Shown: positions 46,264-58,548 of the stretch, piece by piece
How the letters are laid out: every line of letters begins with the position of its first letter
Position numbering within the stretch: the first letter of the stretch is position 1
Assembly: GCA_951394405.1 (NCBI GenBank)
Contig: OX596335.1
Span: forward strand, 4,402,001-4,466,000
Source: Coprinellus micaceus
Taxonomy: Eukaryota > Basidiomycota > Agaricomycetes > Agaricales > Psathyrellaceae
Direction of reading: 5' to 3'
DNA: 64,000 nt
The notes under the pieces: model-generated
What the model saw: only the letters and a program-made list of their open reading frames with translations
The model's database searches: none
Told to the model about the DNA's origin: nothing
Translations under genes and position numbers: made by a program

Positions 46264-48128
46264 TTAAACGACGAGGTACTCATCTGTCGTCACCAAAGCG
46301 TCAACAGAGTACGCCGGGGTCTCTCCCTCTCCCAGCTTGCTGATAGACTCGACTGCAACACCAGCCAAGCTGCCTTGGCCAACGAATGTCACTTCTACGG
46401 GGAAGAACACACCAGTGTCCACTCCGTTGACGCTGAACATGAGCGAACCGGACTTGGTGTCGTCGTCTGCAGAGACCAGAGGGACCTTCCACTGGACGGA
46501 GTGGGAGCCAGGGTCGAGGGCCCAGTCTCCTGTGTGGGAGGAGACGGTAGGGTAAGACCCGTCACTATTGTCAGTTAGCGGGTGATATCCTGCAGAGAAT
46601 GGAACGGACGTACGGTAGTGGGATGGAGATCACGACGTCGTAGAGAGTGACGGATTCATTCTCCAGTTCATACTCGATGCTCACTTCGCATGTACCGTCA
46701 TTCGAAGGCGTTGGCCAGCAGTTGACTGGAGAACGATGAGATGAGGCTAGACCAGAAGCTCGGAACACGTACTCGAAAGTGGGACGTTGCTCTCGTCCGT
46801 TCCAGCATATCTCCACTTGAGGACAGCGAGGCTCTGGTTGAGAGGGAACGCTCGAGACGGGTCTTTGAGTGCGACGACGCGAGGCTTTCCGGGGGCAAAC
46901 TTGGCGACATTGGGGTGCTGCTTGAACTGCAGACCGTTTCCGCCGAAGTCGGTGGGATCCGACAACGTCAAGGTCAGGTGGGTTTGGTTGGGATCAGAAA
47001 TCAAGAGGTTCATGTCGCCCTTCAGCTCCATCGCCTGCACACCTCCATCTCTCAAGAGCGACAGCGACAACGATTCCTTGATAACGACGTGCACACTCTC
47101 CGCCTCAACCTCTGGAACGCTTCCTCGCTCGTTGTACGTCGCAACAGGGGCCCTTGACACTGGTGCAGCCTCCACGGCCGGCGTGGCAGGTTGCGAGAGT
47201 TCTGCTTGGGGAATCTCCGATCCTAGAGCGTCCAAGAGGTCGTTCTGCTTGTTCTTCTTTGCCCCAAGTTTCATTCCGCCCGACTTGAACGCAGGTGGTC
47301 GGGGGGTCGAAGATGAGGTCGTCGTCGGTGTGCGTGCCGCAGGAGGTTCGGGTGCTTCGTATCGAGGCACGGCAGAGTAGCCTGACGCACCACCGCCGAT
47401 TCCGCTGAGGTAGTTGCTGCTTCCACCCCCAGACGCCGCCCGTCGCTGTTGCTCTCTCCTCTGCATCTCGAGCTGCTTGGCGCGCCGCTTGAGTTCCTCC
47501 TTGGCCTCCGCCTCCTTGTTCTAGGGGGCGATCAGAGGTGGACACATCCTCACGATGATTGGCACGCACCCTGGCGATGATATCCTGGATCTTCTCTTCG
47601 TGACTCTCCATCTCCAAGATACTCCTGACCTGCGTCAGGTTCACGTTCTCCCGGTACCCCAGGCTCACAATCTCATCGAAAGCTCCTAAGAGCTCGAATG
47701 CGTTCTTGAGAATCTCGCGTTCGTCGGCGCTTCGACACATATCCGACACGGTGCGCGCAAAGAGGTGTAGGGTATCGATATCTTGGAGGATGTTTGAAGC
47801 CTTGTTCGTGATCAAGAGGATGTATAGATCTTCGAGGGGTTGGTAGACGTATCGAACGTCTGCGGTTTCGACAGAAGTGTGCTGGGTATTCGCAGGGATT
47901 AGCTTCGGAAATGACGCTAGCAAGGATTCAATCCTCTGCCGTGTCATATCGCGAAACTGTCTAGAGATTACAGCTAAAGATTCCAAGGGTGAATCAGTTC
48001 TTGGTGGACGATTGGATATTCAAGGTAACTCACGTTTCCCGCCTTTGGTACATATTGAAGCAGCGAGGACGACCTATGATACTTCCATTAGATTACACTG
48101 ACGACTCACTAGATTCAGTACTGACCAT
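46264..48128 (-). CDS. RET2: Coatomer subunit delta (delta-COP, RET2)
   Basis: This is the delta subunit of the COPI coat, part of the clathrin-adaptor-like F-subcomplex, acting in Golgi-to-ER retrograde transport. Exons on the minus strand are 48128..48126, 48073..48034, 47973..47570, 47520..46773, 46725..46614 and 46564..46264, giving 535 residues, the family size. The longin-type N-domain begins MVVLAASICTKGGKPVISRQF and includes RYVYQPLEDLYILLITNKASNILQD (split here as YVYQPLEDLYILLIT and NKASNILQD). The helical linker MESHEEKIQDIIARNKEAEAKEELKRRAK leads into a Gly/Ser/Pro linker. The mu-homology domain occupies the C-terminal ~260 residues (ESLSLSLLRDGG, MNLLISDP, QFKQHPNVAKF, LAVLKWRY). 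Exon 1 contributes only the ATG, so an intron follows the start codon directly. Beta-COP, its direct partner, lies 7 kb away on the same strand. Confidence 0.97.
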
Positions 48129-49781
48129 CTTCGATGGAAGGAGAGATTGGGCTTTGAATTTGAATGCTTGAATGCTGAATCGGTTCTGGGCGCCCGACGT
48201 GTCAGTGGTTTAGGGCAGGCTGACTCACGTGAGATGCCAGTATCAAAGTTCTCGGCAAGCGCAGTTTCAACCTCCGACGGGCGCTTGTTTGCATGTTCTC
48301 CCGCCTACGAGGCGCAGAACCCCTCGGACGTCAACAAATGGAGCGCTTTGAGTTAAAAACCATATACATGAGCAAATAATGGATATATTAGGCTGACAAG
48401 CTACCCTTGCATCGACTGCGCAGCCATTCCTTCCGCCGAAATCACAGTTCAATCCGCGCCCTGGATTTGACAGCAAATCATATCACGGTAGTGGGCGTCC
48501 AATTATCCGGTTCAAATTACTCGTGAGAGCTTCGCGCACCTTCTCCTGGGTGTACATGGTGGCCTCCTCGATGGGGATTGGCCCTCAGCCCATTTCCCTT
48601 TGTCTGACTGCGAACAACCGGTCTCAAATGCACATGCCGTACACCTTGTATGTGAAGAAGCGCGACCTGGGACCGAGTCCGTGGTCCAGTCTGTGTCTAG
48701 AGCTGCATGGTCCGAGTGCAAGGAAGGGTAGGTGCCTTTATACCAGGTCGGTTTATCTGCTTCCCGAGAGGGTGCCTAGCGTATAGCTAGCGATTCCTCG
48801 GCATCGCTTGGGGATGGATTGGCACTCTGGAAGGTAGTACGGAATCACAACTTTCTCCGCCGAGAAGTGTGGAGCACTTGCTCGAGAGGTGAACGGTTGA
48901 AGCGATGGTCCGAGATGATAGGTATCGTTATGTGCCCTCGAATACGCAAATTGCAATACCGCCGCGATGCTTGTCTCCCAGATTACAGATGCTGGGCCTC
49001 GGTACGATCATGGAGGTGTTAGCTGGCTCCACACTTATCGTCATCGCGATCCTAACTGTCCGCCTGGCTCGGAATTCCTCCGCACAGGGTATTTGTGTAT
49101 TGCAGGGAAGCTGCGGGCTAGGCCAACTCCGGGAACCACCCTAAGTATACGCAGGTGCGCAGCTATGAGGCTCGATACTGCGTAATACCGTCTCCCAACC
49201 ATCTCCCTTTCCGCTCGCCTCCTTTCGGATTAACGTGAAGCACCACGCCGCTTACCTGGTCGTTCCATCCTGCCAGCTACAAACAACCTCCGTCCCCTTG
49301 GGACTCGGACGAACTGAACGAAGCAGGGTATATCGCATTTCGAGAGCAGATGTGTGGGCGCGATCGTAAAGGAGCGTAAATAGTGATCGTGCAAATACGT
49401 AGGCCAGTATGTAAGTGATAGATAGCACGTTTTGGGGATGGAGGCCAAGATCAGTACAGTATGAGGAACAAGGTATAGATAGGTATACAGAACGAATGAA
49501 CAAGGTAGCCAGCTAAGCCTGCGATCATGAGAGCCGTTGCAAGGGAGACGAAGAGAACGAAAATGAGATGGCGTGCGTGTATATAATACAATTGCATAGA
49601 CGAGACCAGAGAAAGAGAGAGAGATGAGGGAAAAAGGAAACAGTGATCGGATACGAAATACAAAGCCAAAGAACGAAGACACAGAAAGAAAGCAAGAGAG
49701 ATGAAAAGATAACCCAAACACAAAGCACAACGACCATCTAACGGTCCCCGCATCCATCCAGCAAGAACCAACGCGACCACT
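48129..49781. other. Intergenic, delta-COP promoter and F-box gene 3' flank
   Basis: The part just above 48128 holds the delta-COP leader and promoter; the part below 49781 is presumably the 3' UTR of the F-box gene and is rich in purine runs (49600-49720) on the + strand. No coding sequence is supported. Confidence 0.5.
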
Positions 49782-52700
49782 TCACACCTCCCCCCTCCTC
49801 GTCAACACGAAACTACTCTCCATCCCCGGACTCACAGCATCCGTCACCGCATACCTCCAATTCCCCACAAAGTTCCTCCCGCCATACACATACCCATAGA
49901 AGAAGAACCTATTCCCCACATTCTCGTCCCTGGTCCCGATCCTCAATAGACCCACAAGCCCATCCCAAGGTCGCACGCGACCGTAGTACGCAAAGTTACC
50001 CCAGGCCTCGGAGTGTCGTTCGTCCATGGAGCCGGTGATGACGACGTCCGATGGCGACGAGGACGGAGTACAGGGTGGGAAGGAGGACGAGAGGGCGGCA
50101 GAATCACCAAAATCAAGATCGTCGTCGTCGGAGAGGTCGGAGAAAGTGTCCCCGTCTTCAAAATCGCCTCCATCCTCGGAGTCTTCCCTATCTGATTGTT
50201 CACTGGCACGCCCAGAGTGCTTGCACAACCCACAGTCACAGAACCCTTGTTTCCTCGAAACCTCGTCCTCCTCGTCACTATCCGTCTCCCACTCCTCATC
50301 TGCCCCTTCCTCATCCACCTCACTCTGCCCAACGTCCTCCCCATCCATACCAAACTCCTCCACCCTCATTTCCTCATCCTCGTCTTCGTCCTCACCATCC
50401 CCACCCTTCTCACCCAACCCCAACCCCACACTCCTAAACATCTCCTGCACCTCCTCCGTCCTGACCGCAGCCGCGACCATCTTCGCCCTCAACCCCTCCA
50501 AAACCCTCCTCTCCTCCTCCATCGTCTTCCTCTCCCTCCTCGCCCTAACCGTCATCTCCCTCTGCTTCCTCAACACCCCCTCGCGTTCTCTACACTTCAG
50601 ACACCCCGGATGGGGGTAGACGTACGCCTTCACCTCTCCTGACGCCTTGTGCCTGCGCAGGCCACGACACGGCTCGCCTTTCGCCCTCTCCATCCTCTCG
50701 TGCACGCCCTCACGCACGCCACAGGGGTCGTACGTCTCGTACACATGCCGGGTCGGCGGGACAGCCCTCCTTTGCATACGCTGGACAGGTGATGAGGAAG
50801 GAGCATCAGGGTTGGGAACAGGCAGAGGAACATTGGGGTTATCGAGCCTCGTCACTATGCGCGGGGCGTCATTGGCACTTGACCCCGCAGACGCACCAGG
50901 CACGGGTGTAGGAGGCGTAAGGTGCGGTGCGGGCACTGCAACAACGCCACCCTGAACTGGCTGAGGAGGAGGAGGAGGCGCAGCAGCAGCGCCCGGTGCG
51001 GGGGCGGGTCCAGGCGGTGGCCCCGGGGTAACCTCAACACCCTCCCCCCTCTCAAACGTCCCCGGAATACAAAACGTCACACTCCTCATCTTCAACCTCC
51101 CCTCCCCATCCCCCAACGCAACATACCGGTCCCTCCACACCCCATCCTCCACGCCCTCCTCCGCATTCGCCTGCCTCGTCGTCCCTTCCACTATGGTGGT
51201 GGTGGTGGTGGTGGTGACAGAGGAGCCTGCGTCCCACCTGAACGACCCGACAGGCCCGGGTAGCCACGCGTTGTTCATGTTCTCGTCGAGGAACCCCACA
51301 CGGGCGAGGTTGGGCATCGGGTCGACGATCGTGATCGTCTTGGCCATCGCATAGTTGTGCGGGACGGCGAGGAGCTTGGTCATAGTCGTAGGCTTCGCGA
51401 TGGGGACGGGGCCTTCGCCCGTTGGCTCGAGGTACTCATACCCTTCCTCCTCGCCACCAACAACGACGTTCTCCTCACTCAACATACTCTTCTCCCAATA
51501 CCTCTTCCCTCCCACCTTCCCCTTCCCCTTCCCCCCTTTCTCATATCCACTCCCACTCCTCACACCGTCCACGAACGGCCCAGGATCCCCCGGCCTCGCA
51601 ACCCACGTATGCTCCGCCAACCTCACAAGCACGGGCCTCATCATCACCCCAAGCGCCTGCTCCCCAAAATTACTCGGAAACTGCCTCGTATTCGCGACAT
51701 AATTCAGCGAGGCCTCGTTCGGCATGTGCATGTACCCCTGCCACAGCCCCGTGAGCATGCCGCGCTCGTATACGCGCCCGGTGCGGTACGCGAGGGTTTC
51801 GTGGGGTTGTTTGAAGAGGGGAGGGGAAGGTGTACTGGTGGGGAAAGGGAAGGGGCTGAAGAGGGAGTTGGGGACGGTGCGTTTGTTCTGCCACTCAGTC
51901 CCTCCACATAGACGCATCCTCCACCAATCGACGTCCCAGCGCTGGCTGTCAGTGTACCACACCGGCCTCTCCTCCACCTTCACAGGCCTTGCTTGCGTTG
52001 CCTCAGGCTGAGCTGCTACATCCTCGGCCGTAACGACTTCGTCCTCAACCCGACCTTCCTCTTCCCCAGGCTGAGCTCCATCACTCCCCACACTCCTCTC
52101 CGGCCAAATCTCCCTCCTCCCCCAACTACACCACCCACCCATCTCCTTCAAATCCTCCTGCGTCGGGCCCGCCCACCTCCACCCCGCCGCCCGCGCCGCC
52201 TCCCTATTCACGGGGAGACTCGGGATGACGGGTAAGGGGACAGCCTCGCGGCGGGACATGAAGACGAGCTTTGCCGCAGCGGAGATGAGGGGGAGGTGCA
52301 GGGTGATGCCCTTGGGCGTGTTCAGGGCGCGGTACGGGGAGGTGGAGGAAGGGACGTGTGTACCGCTGTGGTTAGTGGTAATGGACTTGGGTGAAGACGA
52401 GGGCCGAGGCACGACGTTGAACCCTCCCAACATTGAAGGCGAGTACGGGTTTGCATTAATACTAGAAGTTGAAGGCACGGCGAGGTGCTGGTGAACACCA
52501 CCCTCCTTCCCCGGGCTACAGTACCACGGGACGCTCACCCCAAAGCTGGGGTGCGCCTGGGAGTTGGACGGGCTCGCTGTCGGGCGGCGGGAGATATGGA
52601 TGGAGTGCGGCGGTGGAGGAGGGACGGGGCTGGACCTCGGTGAGGCGGTGGCGGCGGCGGCGGGTGCAGCGTTCGCATTTGGGTTCGCTGTTGCCGGTGG

Positions 52701-54344
52701 CGGCGGGTTGGTGTTGACGTTGACGTTCGCATTGGCATTTGGTGCGGGAGGGGGATGAGGAGGAGGGTCGTCGTCATGGTTGGGAACAGGAACAGGGGCT
52801 TGCTCAATGGGTGGCAACCGTGTGGGTGTCCGAGCGTCGGCGGCCGCGTCGGGCGCTTGGGCGGTGGAACTAGACGCGCCGGCATCTTCATCATGATCTC
52901 TATTAGCGCCCGCTTCGTCCGAGGAGTTGTCGGAGGGCGTCGACGGGTTGGATTCACCCTCCCCGGGGCCTCCTCCGCCGCCTGGCCTGTCGGTCAGGGA
53001 AGGTGTGGGGGCTGCGTCGGCCCTGGTGGCGTTCGAGGGAACCTCTGCGGCGGGGTCGTGGTTCTGTGTTTGAGTGGGCTGCGCAGGGGTTAGAGTTGGA
53101 GTTGGAGCGGGAGCGGGAGGCGCCGCAGCCTGGGGAGCAGGGGGAGCTGGGGTGGGGGTGGGTGGCGTTGGGGCTCTAGAATGTGAAGGCACGATCGCCG
53201 GGGGTGGGGGGACGGCATTGGCGGGGAAGGAGTGGTATACGGGGAACTGGCCGTGGGCTGTGTGCGTCGAGAGAGGCTTCTGGTAGACGTCTTCGAGGTC
53301 TTCTATTGACGCTGGGAGTGGGAGGGTGTAGTGGGTTGGGGGAACGAGTGCAGAGGCGTACTACAAAGGAAGATCGATGTCAGTATACACTTGTAATGAA
53401 AGGAATAGAACGACGCGACGCACTCGGTATGGACACAGGACGAAGGGGAGGACGAGCCGTATCAAGGCCTCCCTCACCGGCAAGCTCTCGCTCTGGACCT
53501 TCTCCTCCGTCGTGAACAACCACACGCACCACACCGCCGCCGTGTTCAGCACGTTCTCCACCGGCCACCCGTCGTTGAACTTCACCTGGGGGCCCGCACT
53601 CATCTCCGGCGTCGACGGGTTCGCCCCGGTGTCCTCGTTCAACCGGTGGAAGACGAGCATGTCGACGAACTGGGGCGCGGAGACGAGGCGGAGCTGGTGG
53701 TGGTTCTTTCCGTCGTTTTCGAGCATGAGGATGAAGGCCGTGAGGAGGGTCTGCTCGATGGCTTCGTCGTAGAGGGGTGAGGGGCTCGTCTCTGCTGGCT
53801 TGGACTCGAGTGAGGAGGAGGAGGGGGAGGTTTGAGGGGGTAATGGGATCCCTATCGACATTGCCGCACGCTTGAAGAACCTCAACGTCCTCACCGCCAG
53901 CACGAAGTGCGCCGTGAGCCCCTCATTCGTCACACCCCCGACGTCCCGATCCCAAGTCCCTTCCCCTGCCTCACCCGCACCCTTCCTCCGCCTCGCGTGC
54001 CTCCACCTCCTCCCAGCGGCCTTGACGTCGAGGAACTCTGCACACAACCGGGCATAGAGTTCGGTCCGGAGGGGGTACGCATCCCCGTTTGAGGCGCTGA
54101 CGGCATACCCGGGGCTGAGAGCTTCGTAAATAGCTTTGCTCACGCTGAGGAACGGTGGCAGTCGGGCGATCCCGACTAGGAGGCATGGTGGCAGCGTCGA
54201 GTCGTGCGGCGGGGTGTACAGATACGCGGCATCTGGGCCTGTCGTGGTCGCTGTAGGCTCTCTTTGTTCGTGATCGTCCTCGTCTACGACTATATGATAC
54301 GCAATCCTCTCGAGGATGGTGTCGGGGAGGGCTGGCAACGACAT
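49782..54344 (-). CDS. Large F-box-like protein, 1499 residues
   Basis: Two exons, 54344..53424 and 53360..49782, are joined across a 63-nt intron (GTGCGT...TTTGTAG). The N-terminus MSLPALPDTILERIAYHIV resembles an F-box helix, which would dock to Skp1 of an SCF ubiquitin ligase. Residues 1-307 are fairly globular. Next comes a very long Pro/Ala/Thr/Asn low-complexity region (about 360-560), then further folded-looking blocks with many Trp and Tyr. A charged helix (REREGVLRKQREMTVRARRERK), an acidic tract and a short Cys cluster (FCDCGLCKHSG) follow. The C-terminus (YYGRVRPWDGLVGLLRIG, FFFYGYVYGGRNFVGNWR) is of a kind I associate with uncharacterised basidiomycete F-box proteins. Substrate and pathway are unknown. 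ATG 54344 is chosen because the longer reading begins with TTG. Confidence 0.8.
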
Positions 54345-55039
54345 GGTCGCCGCAGAGGGGGAGAGGTGAGGAAGAGAAGACAACCCGGGTATATGTAGTA
54401 TATGGACCTGACTTCGGTGTGCCGTATATAAGTGCAGCTCCCGAAAGACGGGGAAATGAACTTGGGAAAAAACGAAGATGGGAGGTGGCAGGTGATCCCT
54501 CGACAGGATTCGGACGCTGGATTACGGAACTGGATTCTGGACGAGTGTCCGCGACGGTGTAGCATTATGTCGTAAACAAGAAGCGCCTCTCTGCGTCGGA
54601 GAAAACCAGTCTGTCCTCGCCTTGATCCCCGCTGATCCACATCATCGCCACTCTCCTGGGTATCTCCCCCCTCCAAATACAGTCGTCGAGGCCTCTCTCC
54701 AGGGCCTGGGATCGACACGACCACTACAAACCCCGGACCAGCCTTGACTCTTCCTCGTGCTCATATCAGCCCCATCCTCCAATCACACACCTCCACTTCC
54801 CCGTCTCCTCACCTCAGATGCTGAGAACCCCCAGTGTGAATCTCAACGTACACCTCACGTTAGCACTCCCTGCAGCCCATCGATCCACACAACCGCCACC
54901 GCAGCTGCCGAAAAGCCAATCCTAGCCTGCTGCGAAGCTTCCAGAATCCCGAGAAACGAAAAGGTCAACTCAATTACCACCAGAGTAGTATCGATGATAT
55001 CTAATACAAACCCCCATATCCGCACAGAACCGAATCCAA
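54345..55039. other. Intergenic, F-box gene promoter and beta-COP 3' flank
   Basis: About 695 bp between two co-oriented minus-strand genes. The ORFs seen here (for example 54757-55053 +) are Pro/Ser/Thr-rich chance readings that run into beta-COP coding sequence on the other strand. Confidence 0.55.
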
Positions 55040-58000
55040 CTACACCGCGATAGGCTTAGCCTCCTTTTGCGCTGCAGCAGCATTCCGTAACGTCAGTTCC
55101 AAGAAAAGAGTGTCGGGAACACAGGTGACGCACCCATCGTAATCCTGTCACCCAAGGAAAGCGCAATGCCCTGCGTCTTGCTCCTTATTCTCACATGCCC
55201 GGTGATCGTGCCCTGCTCCGTCCTCTCAATCGACAAGTTGGCAAGCGCATCTTCGCCTGTTCGTCATCGTGTCAGAGCCCGAAAACACGGAGAGAGGAAG
55301 CACACTCACCGAACAAACTCCTCGCGTACATGTTCGCACTCAAAAAGTCGCAGTCCCCAGACAGCGCACCGTCAGGCGTGAGGCACGACATGTTCGTGAC
55401 CTTCATGACATGCTTGAGGTAGTCTCGTGGATCACTGCGGGTATGCGAAATAGGTAGTGTCAATGCCTGACAATCATCCACAGCAGGGAAGGGGTGTACG
55501 TACGACAAGGTGGAGTTCACGTTCACTCGGTTCTCCCACTCGAACTCCGTCCACATACTCCTGAACTGTAATAGCGCTCAAGAGTCAGTCAGGGGGACCG
55601 GCGGAGAAGACGTCGAAGAATGCGTACCTGCGCTTCGTTACACCAAGCCGGCTTGATATAATCCATAATGTCCACATGAATATCGTTTAGAATCACACAA
55701 CTCTCGCCCATATCCTTGCCCTCCCACAAGATGCTCCCAAAAATAACACCAGTTTCCGTACTGCTGACCTTGATCGTAGCCTTGATGCTCTGGAAGCCAT
55801 GAGGAGGCAAGGTGTACACGCTTGGCCTCTCCACAATCTTGAGGTCTCCTAGGGTTGCAAAGTCAAGGCACAGGTTCTGAAGCGTGTTCGCCGTCTGGTT
55901 AACCAAAAGAACATCAAGCATGATGTCGAAACCGTGCATCTTGACGAGCGCTTCTGCGTAGATAGGGTCGGAGAAGCCTGTGAGCTGTGATATCCGCGAT
56001 AGGTTGGACATGAAGTCTTCCCGGACCTCGCTTGCCCCAGTCGCCTTCGACACATCCTCGTCGTAATCAATGGCATCATCCGCCGTCTTCTTCGAGAACT
56101 GCCTGAACGACAACAGGTCGTCCACCTGCACAGTCACCTTCTTCTCGGCCTCAGCCTGCTTCTTCTCGGCAGCGCGTTTCTAGGACATAGCTGTGAGAGG
56201 GACTTGTGGAGACCATGAGCTAAGCAACTCACCTCCTGAGCACCCAGCATTTTGGTGTACGCCTCCTTTGTGTCATCCAAGAATGCCTCCTTTACAGCCT
56301 TCTCGGTTTGGGCGACGTTCAGCTCGCTGAGCGTCTGGATGCAGTTCATGATACGCTCGTTCGAGTCCTCGTCGATGGGCACGGACACGAATTTGGACTG
56401 GCCCACACGGATAATGGAGGCCATAATGAGCATGGACTCGGCGCGGAGGGTGTTGGAGGCGACCGAGTCGCTAGAGAGACCATTGAACCTCAGCACGAGT
56501 TTGGTAAGGGCTGAGGCAAGGACAGATCCAGTGAAAAAGTCGCCTCCGAGAATGAGAGCTGAAAATAGGGTTAGAATGAACCTATGTCAAGGATTGACAG
56601 AACGTACTCCTCAGTGGGGGCTTCGCTGCTGCCCTTACAGCTTCCAACTTGGCGTTCGCGGTCGAGCTAAACGCAGTCTCGGTGACATACGTCCCGTCAG
56701 CGTTCACCTTGGGTCTGCTCGCAGCCGCCTTGTCCTTGTCCTTGTCCTCACCCTCGTCATCGGCTCCGCCATTGGCCTCATCCAACAACCTTTGCTCGCT
56801 TGCCAAGATCGGGATCTCACCAATGACCTTCCTCACCGCCCTCATCGCCTCCTGGATACCCTCCGCTTCCTCAGTGTACTCTCCGACGATCCACAGCACG
56901 CCACGGAAAACCTTGCCAGACTTGATCTCGGTGACGGTAGCGATGAGCTTGGACGTGATGCTGGCACGGAGGTGGGGGAACTTCTCCACGACTTCACGCA
57001 CAAAGGCGACGACGTCGAGGGCGGAGGGGTTGCTCGAGTCGCCGAGGAAGTCCATGAGCGCGTGGACAACGCTCGCAGCGACCTCGCTGAACTTGATCGC
57101 CGTGACGTGGATGCTCTGGATGAGCAGCTGTCGGTACTCGGGGCTCTTCTCCGCCTCCGACTCCTGCGTGCGCTGCAGCTGCTTCTTGAAGAACAGAACC
57201 ACCTCCTCGACGTTCCGGCTCGACGTCATGCTCAGCACGATCCCGATCGCCTTTCTCCTGACCTCGATGTCCGTGCTGTGAGAGAGCACCTGTAAGACGT
57301 CCATGATCAGCCCGTCGAGGACATGATCGTGCTTCGCCCTGAGCTGCTCCAGGCGGTCGAGCACGATGAGCTTGACGTTGTTATCCGACTCCTTGATGAC
57401 GAGGTTGATGAAACACGACGCAGCCGCCTTCACTGCCGCCGGGTTCTGCGTGAGCGTCGTCAGCGTCGTCGCCGCCTCGTACTTAACTGCATGCGACGAG
57501 GCGTCCAACAGCTCAAATATGCTCCGAATGTACCGCGGCCGATGCGCGCTCTCGTTCTTGCAGTCCTGCCGGATAACCTCGATGATGCTCATCTGCAGCG
57601 CCTCGTCCAGCCCGCCGATACCGTCTCCGATGTTCAGGATGTATTCGACGGCTTTCTCCATGGACGCGTGGGCGAGGAAGACGAAGGCGTTGCGCTTGCA
57701 CGCAGAGTCGGTCTCGGCGCCGAGGAACGCGCCCATGAGCTCTGCGGCATCGGGGATGAGGTTCTCGAATTCGCGGTGGATGGCGTAGAGGGCGAAGACG
57801 GCGTTCTTGCGCACGTACGAGTGTCGGTGCTCCAGGCACGATCGGCAGGTGGGTATGAGGGGTTCGAGGAGCTCGGCGTCCTTGGAGATCTTGGTAAGGA
57901 AACGCAGCGTTGCTCCTCGAATGTATTCGTTGGGGTGTTGCTGGATACAAAGTTAGCCCTGGGTATTAGCAGCCTGGTCTCACGTACGAGGTCATTACGG

Positions 58001-58416
58001 ATGGCGTTCCTGGATATCTCATGAGCCCGTATACAATCGCCCTTAGCCACTGGCACTCACACGACGAGAATCATCTCCTGTTTGAGCTTGCCCTGCTCGT
58101 CATATTTCGGACACACCTCCCAGTAAAAGTGCAGGAGCTTCTTGAGGTGCTTGTTCTTCGAGGTGAGCACATACTGGATGATGGGCATCATGAGGGTTGG
58201 CTGCACATCCTATTAGCATCCCTATCTCTCTGCTCATCGTCCAAGACGCGCCTGGGGGTTGCCATTGATAGTGGAGATGATGATCTTGCGCAACGTGTCG
58301 ATTTTGACTTCATCGGAGCCCTTTTGGAGGGCAGAGCGCAGGTCGCTCGTCGAGGGGTACTCGGCGGCGTTCTCGAAGACGACAGTGTAGCATGTCGTGT
58401 CGGCAGACGAGGTCAT
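55040..58416 (-). CDS. SEC26: Coatomer subunit beta (beta-COP, SEC26)
   Basis: This is the beta subunit of COPI, an adaptin-like alpha-solenoid that binds delta-COP and Arf1 during vesicle budding at the Golgi. Exons on the minus strand are 58416..58252, 58200..58061, 58009..57988, 57940..56608, 56558..56233, 56179..55628, 55565..55504, 55434..55310, 55256..55134 and 55071..55040, giving 959 residues, the expected size. Signatures are [64 protein letters not shown] and [20 protein letters not shown] in the solenoid. The appendage has [21 protein letters not shown] (split as [12 protein letters not shown] and LCLDFATLG), [18 protein letters not shown] and LSLGDRITM. Intron 1 has a GC donor (CAG-GCGCGT) and a CTAAT branch site. 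The start at 58416 begins [16 protein letters not shown], matching the family N-terminus. Confidence 0.97.
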
Positions 58417-58548
58417 CGTGGAGGTTGACGTCGAGAACGTCGCCCACGACGATGAGGACACGTCAATGTGTGGGAATAAATTACCCAACTTGGTAAGAGC
58501 CCCTGAACAGAGAACCAGTGCGTGACCCTCTCCTCCTGCTCTACCACA
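58417..58548. promoter_or_regulatory. Shared divergent promoter, beta-COP / fasciclin protein
   Basis: Only 132 bp separate the start codons of the two divergent genes, so a compact bidirectional promoter is inferred. The C/T-rich run before the fasciclin ATG (CTCTCCTCCTGCTCTACC) is a typical fungal leader. A minor AATAAATTA lies near 58475. Confidence 0.55.

Noticed and set aside
46741..47380. Plus-strand ORFs of 138 and 197 codons
   Set aside because: Antisense to delta-COP exon 4.
50026..50642. Long plus-strand ORFs of 128-197 codons
   Set aside because: They are antisense shadows of the large F-box gene, whose biased composition keeps other frames open.
56252..58024. Plus-strand ORFs of 347, 210 and 233 codons
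   Set aside because: They lie antisense to beta-COP coding exons, a strongly conserved protein; their sequences show no domain.
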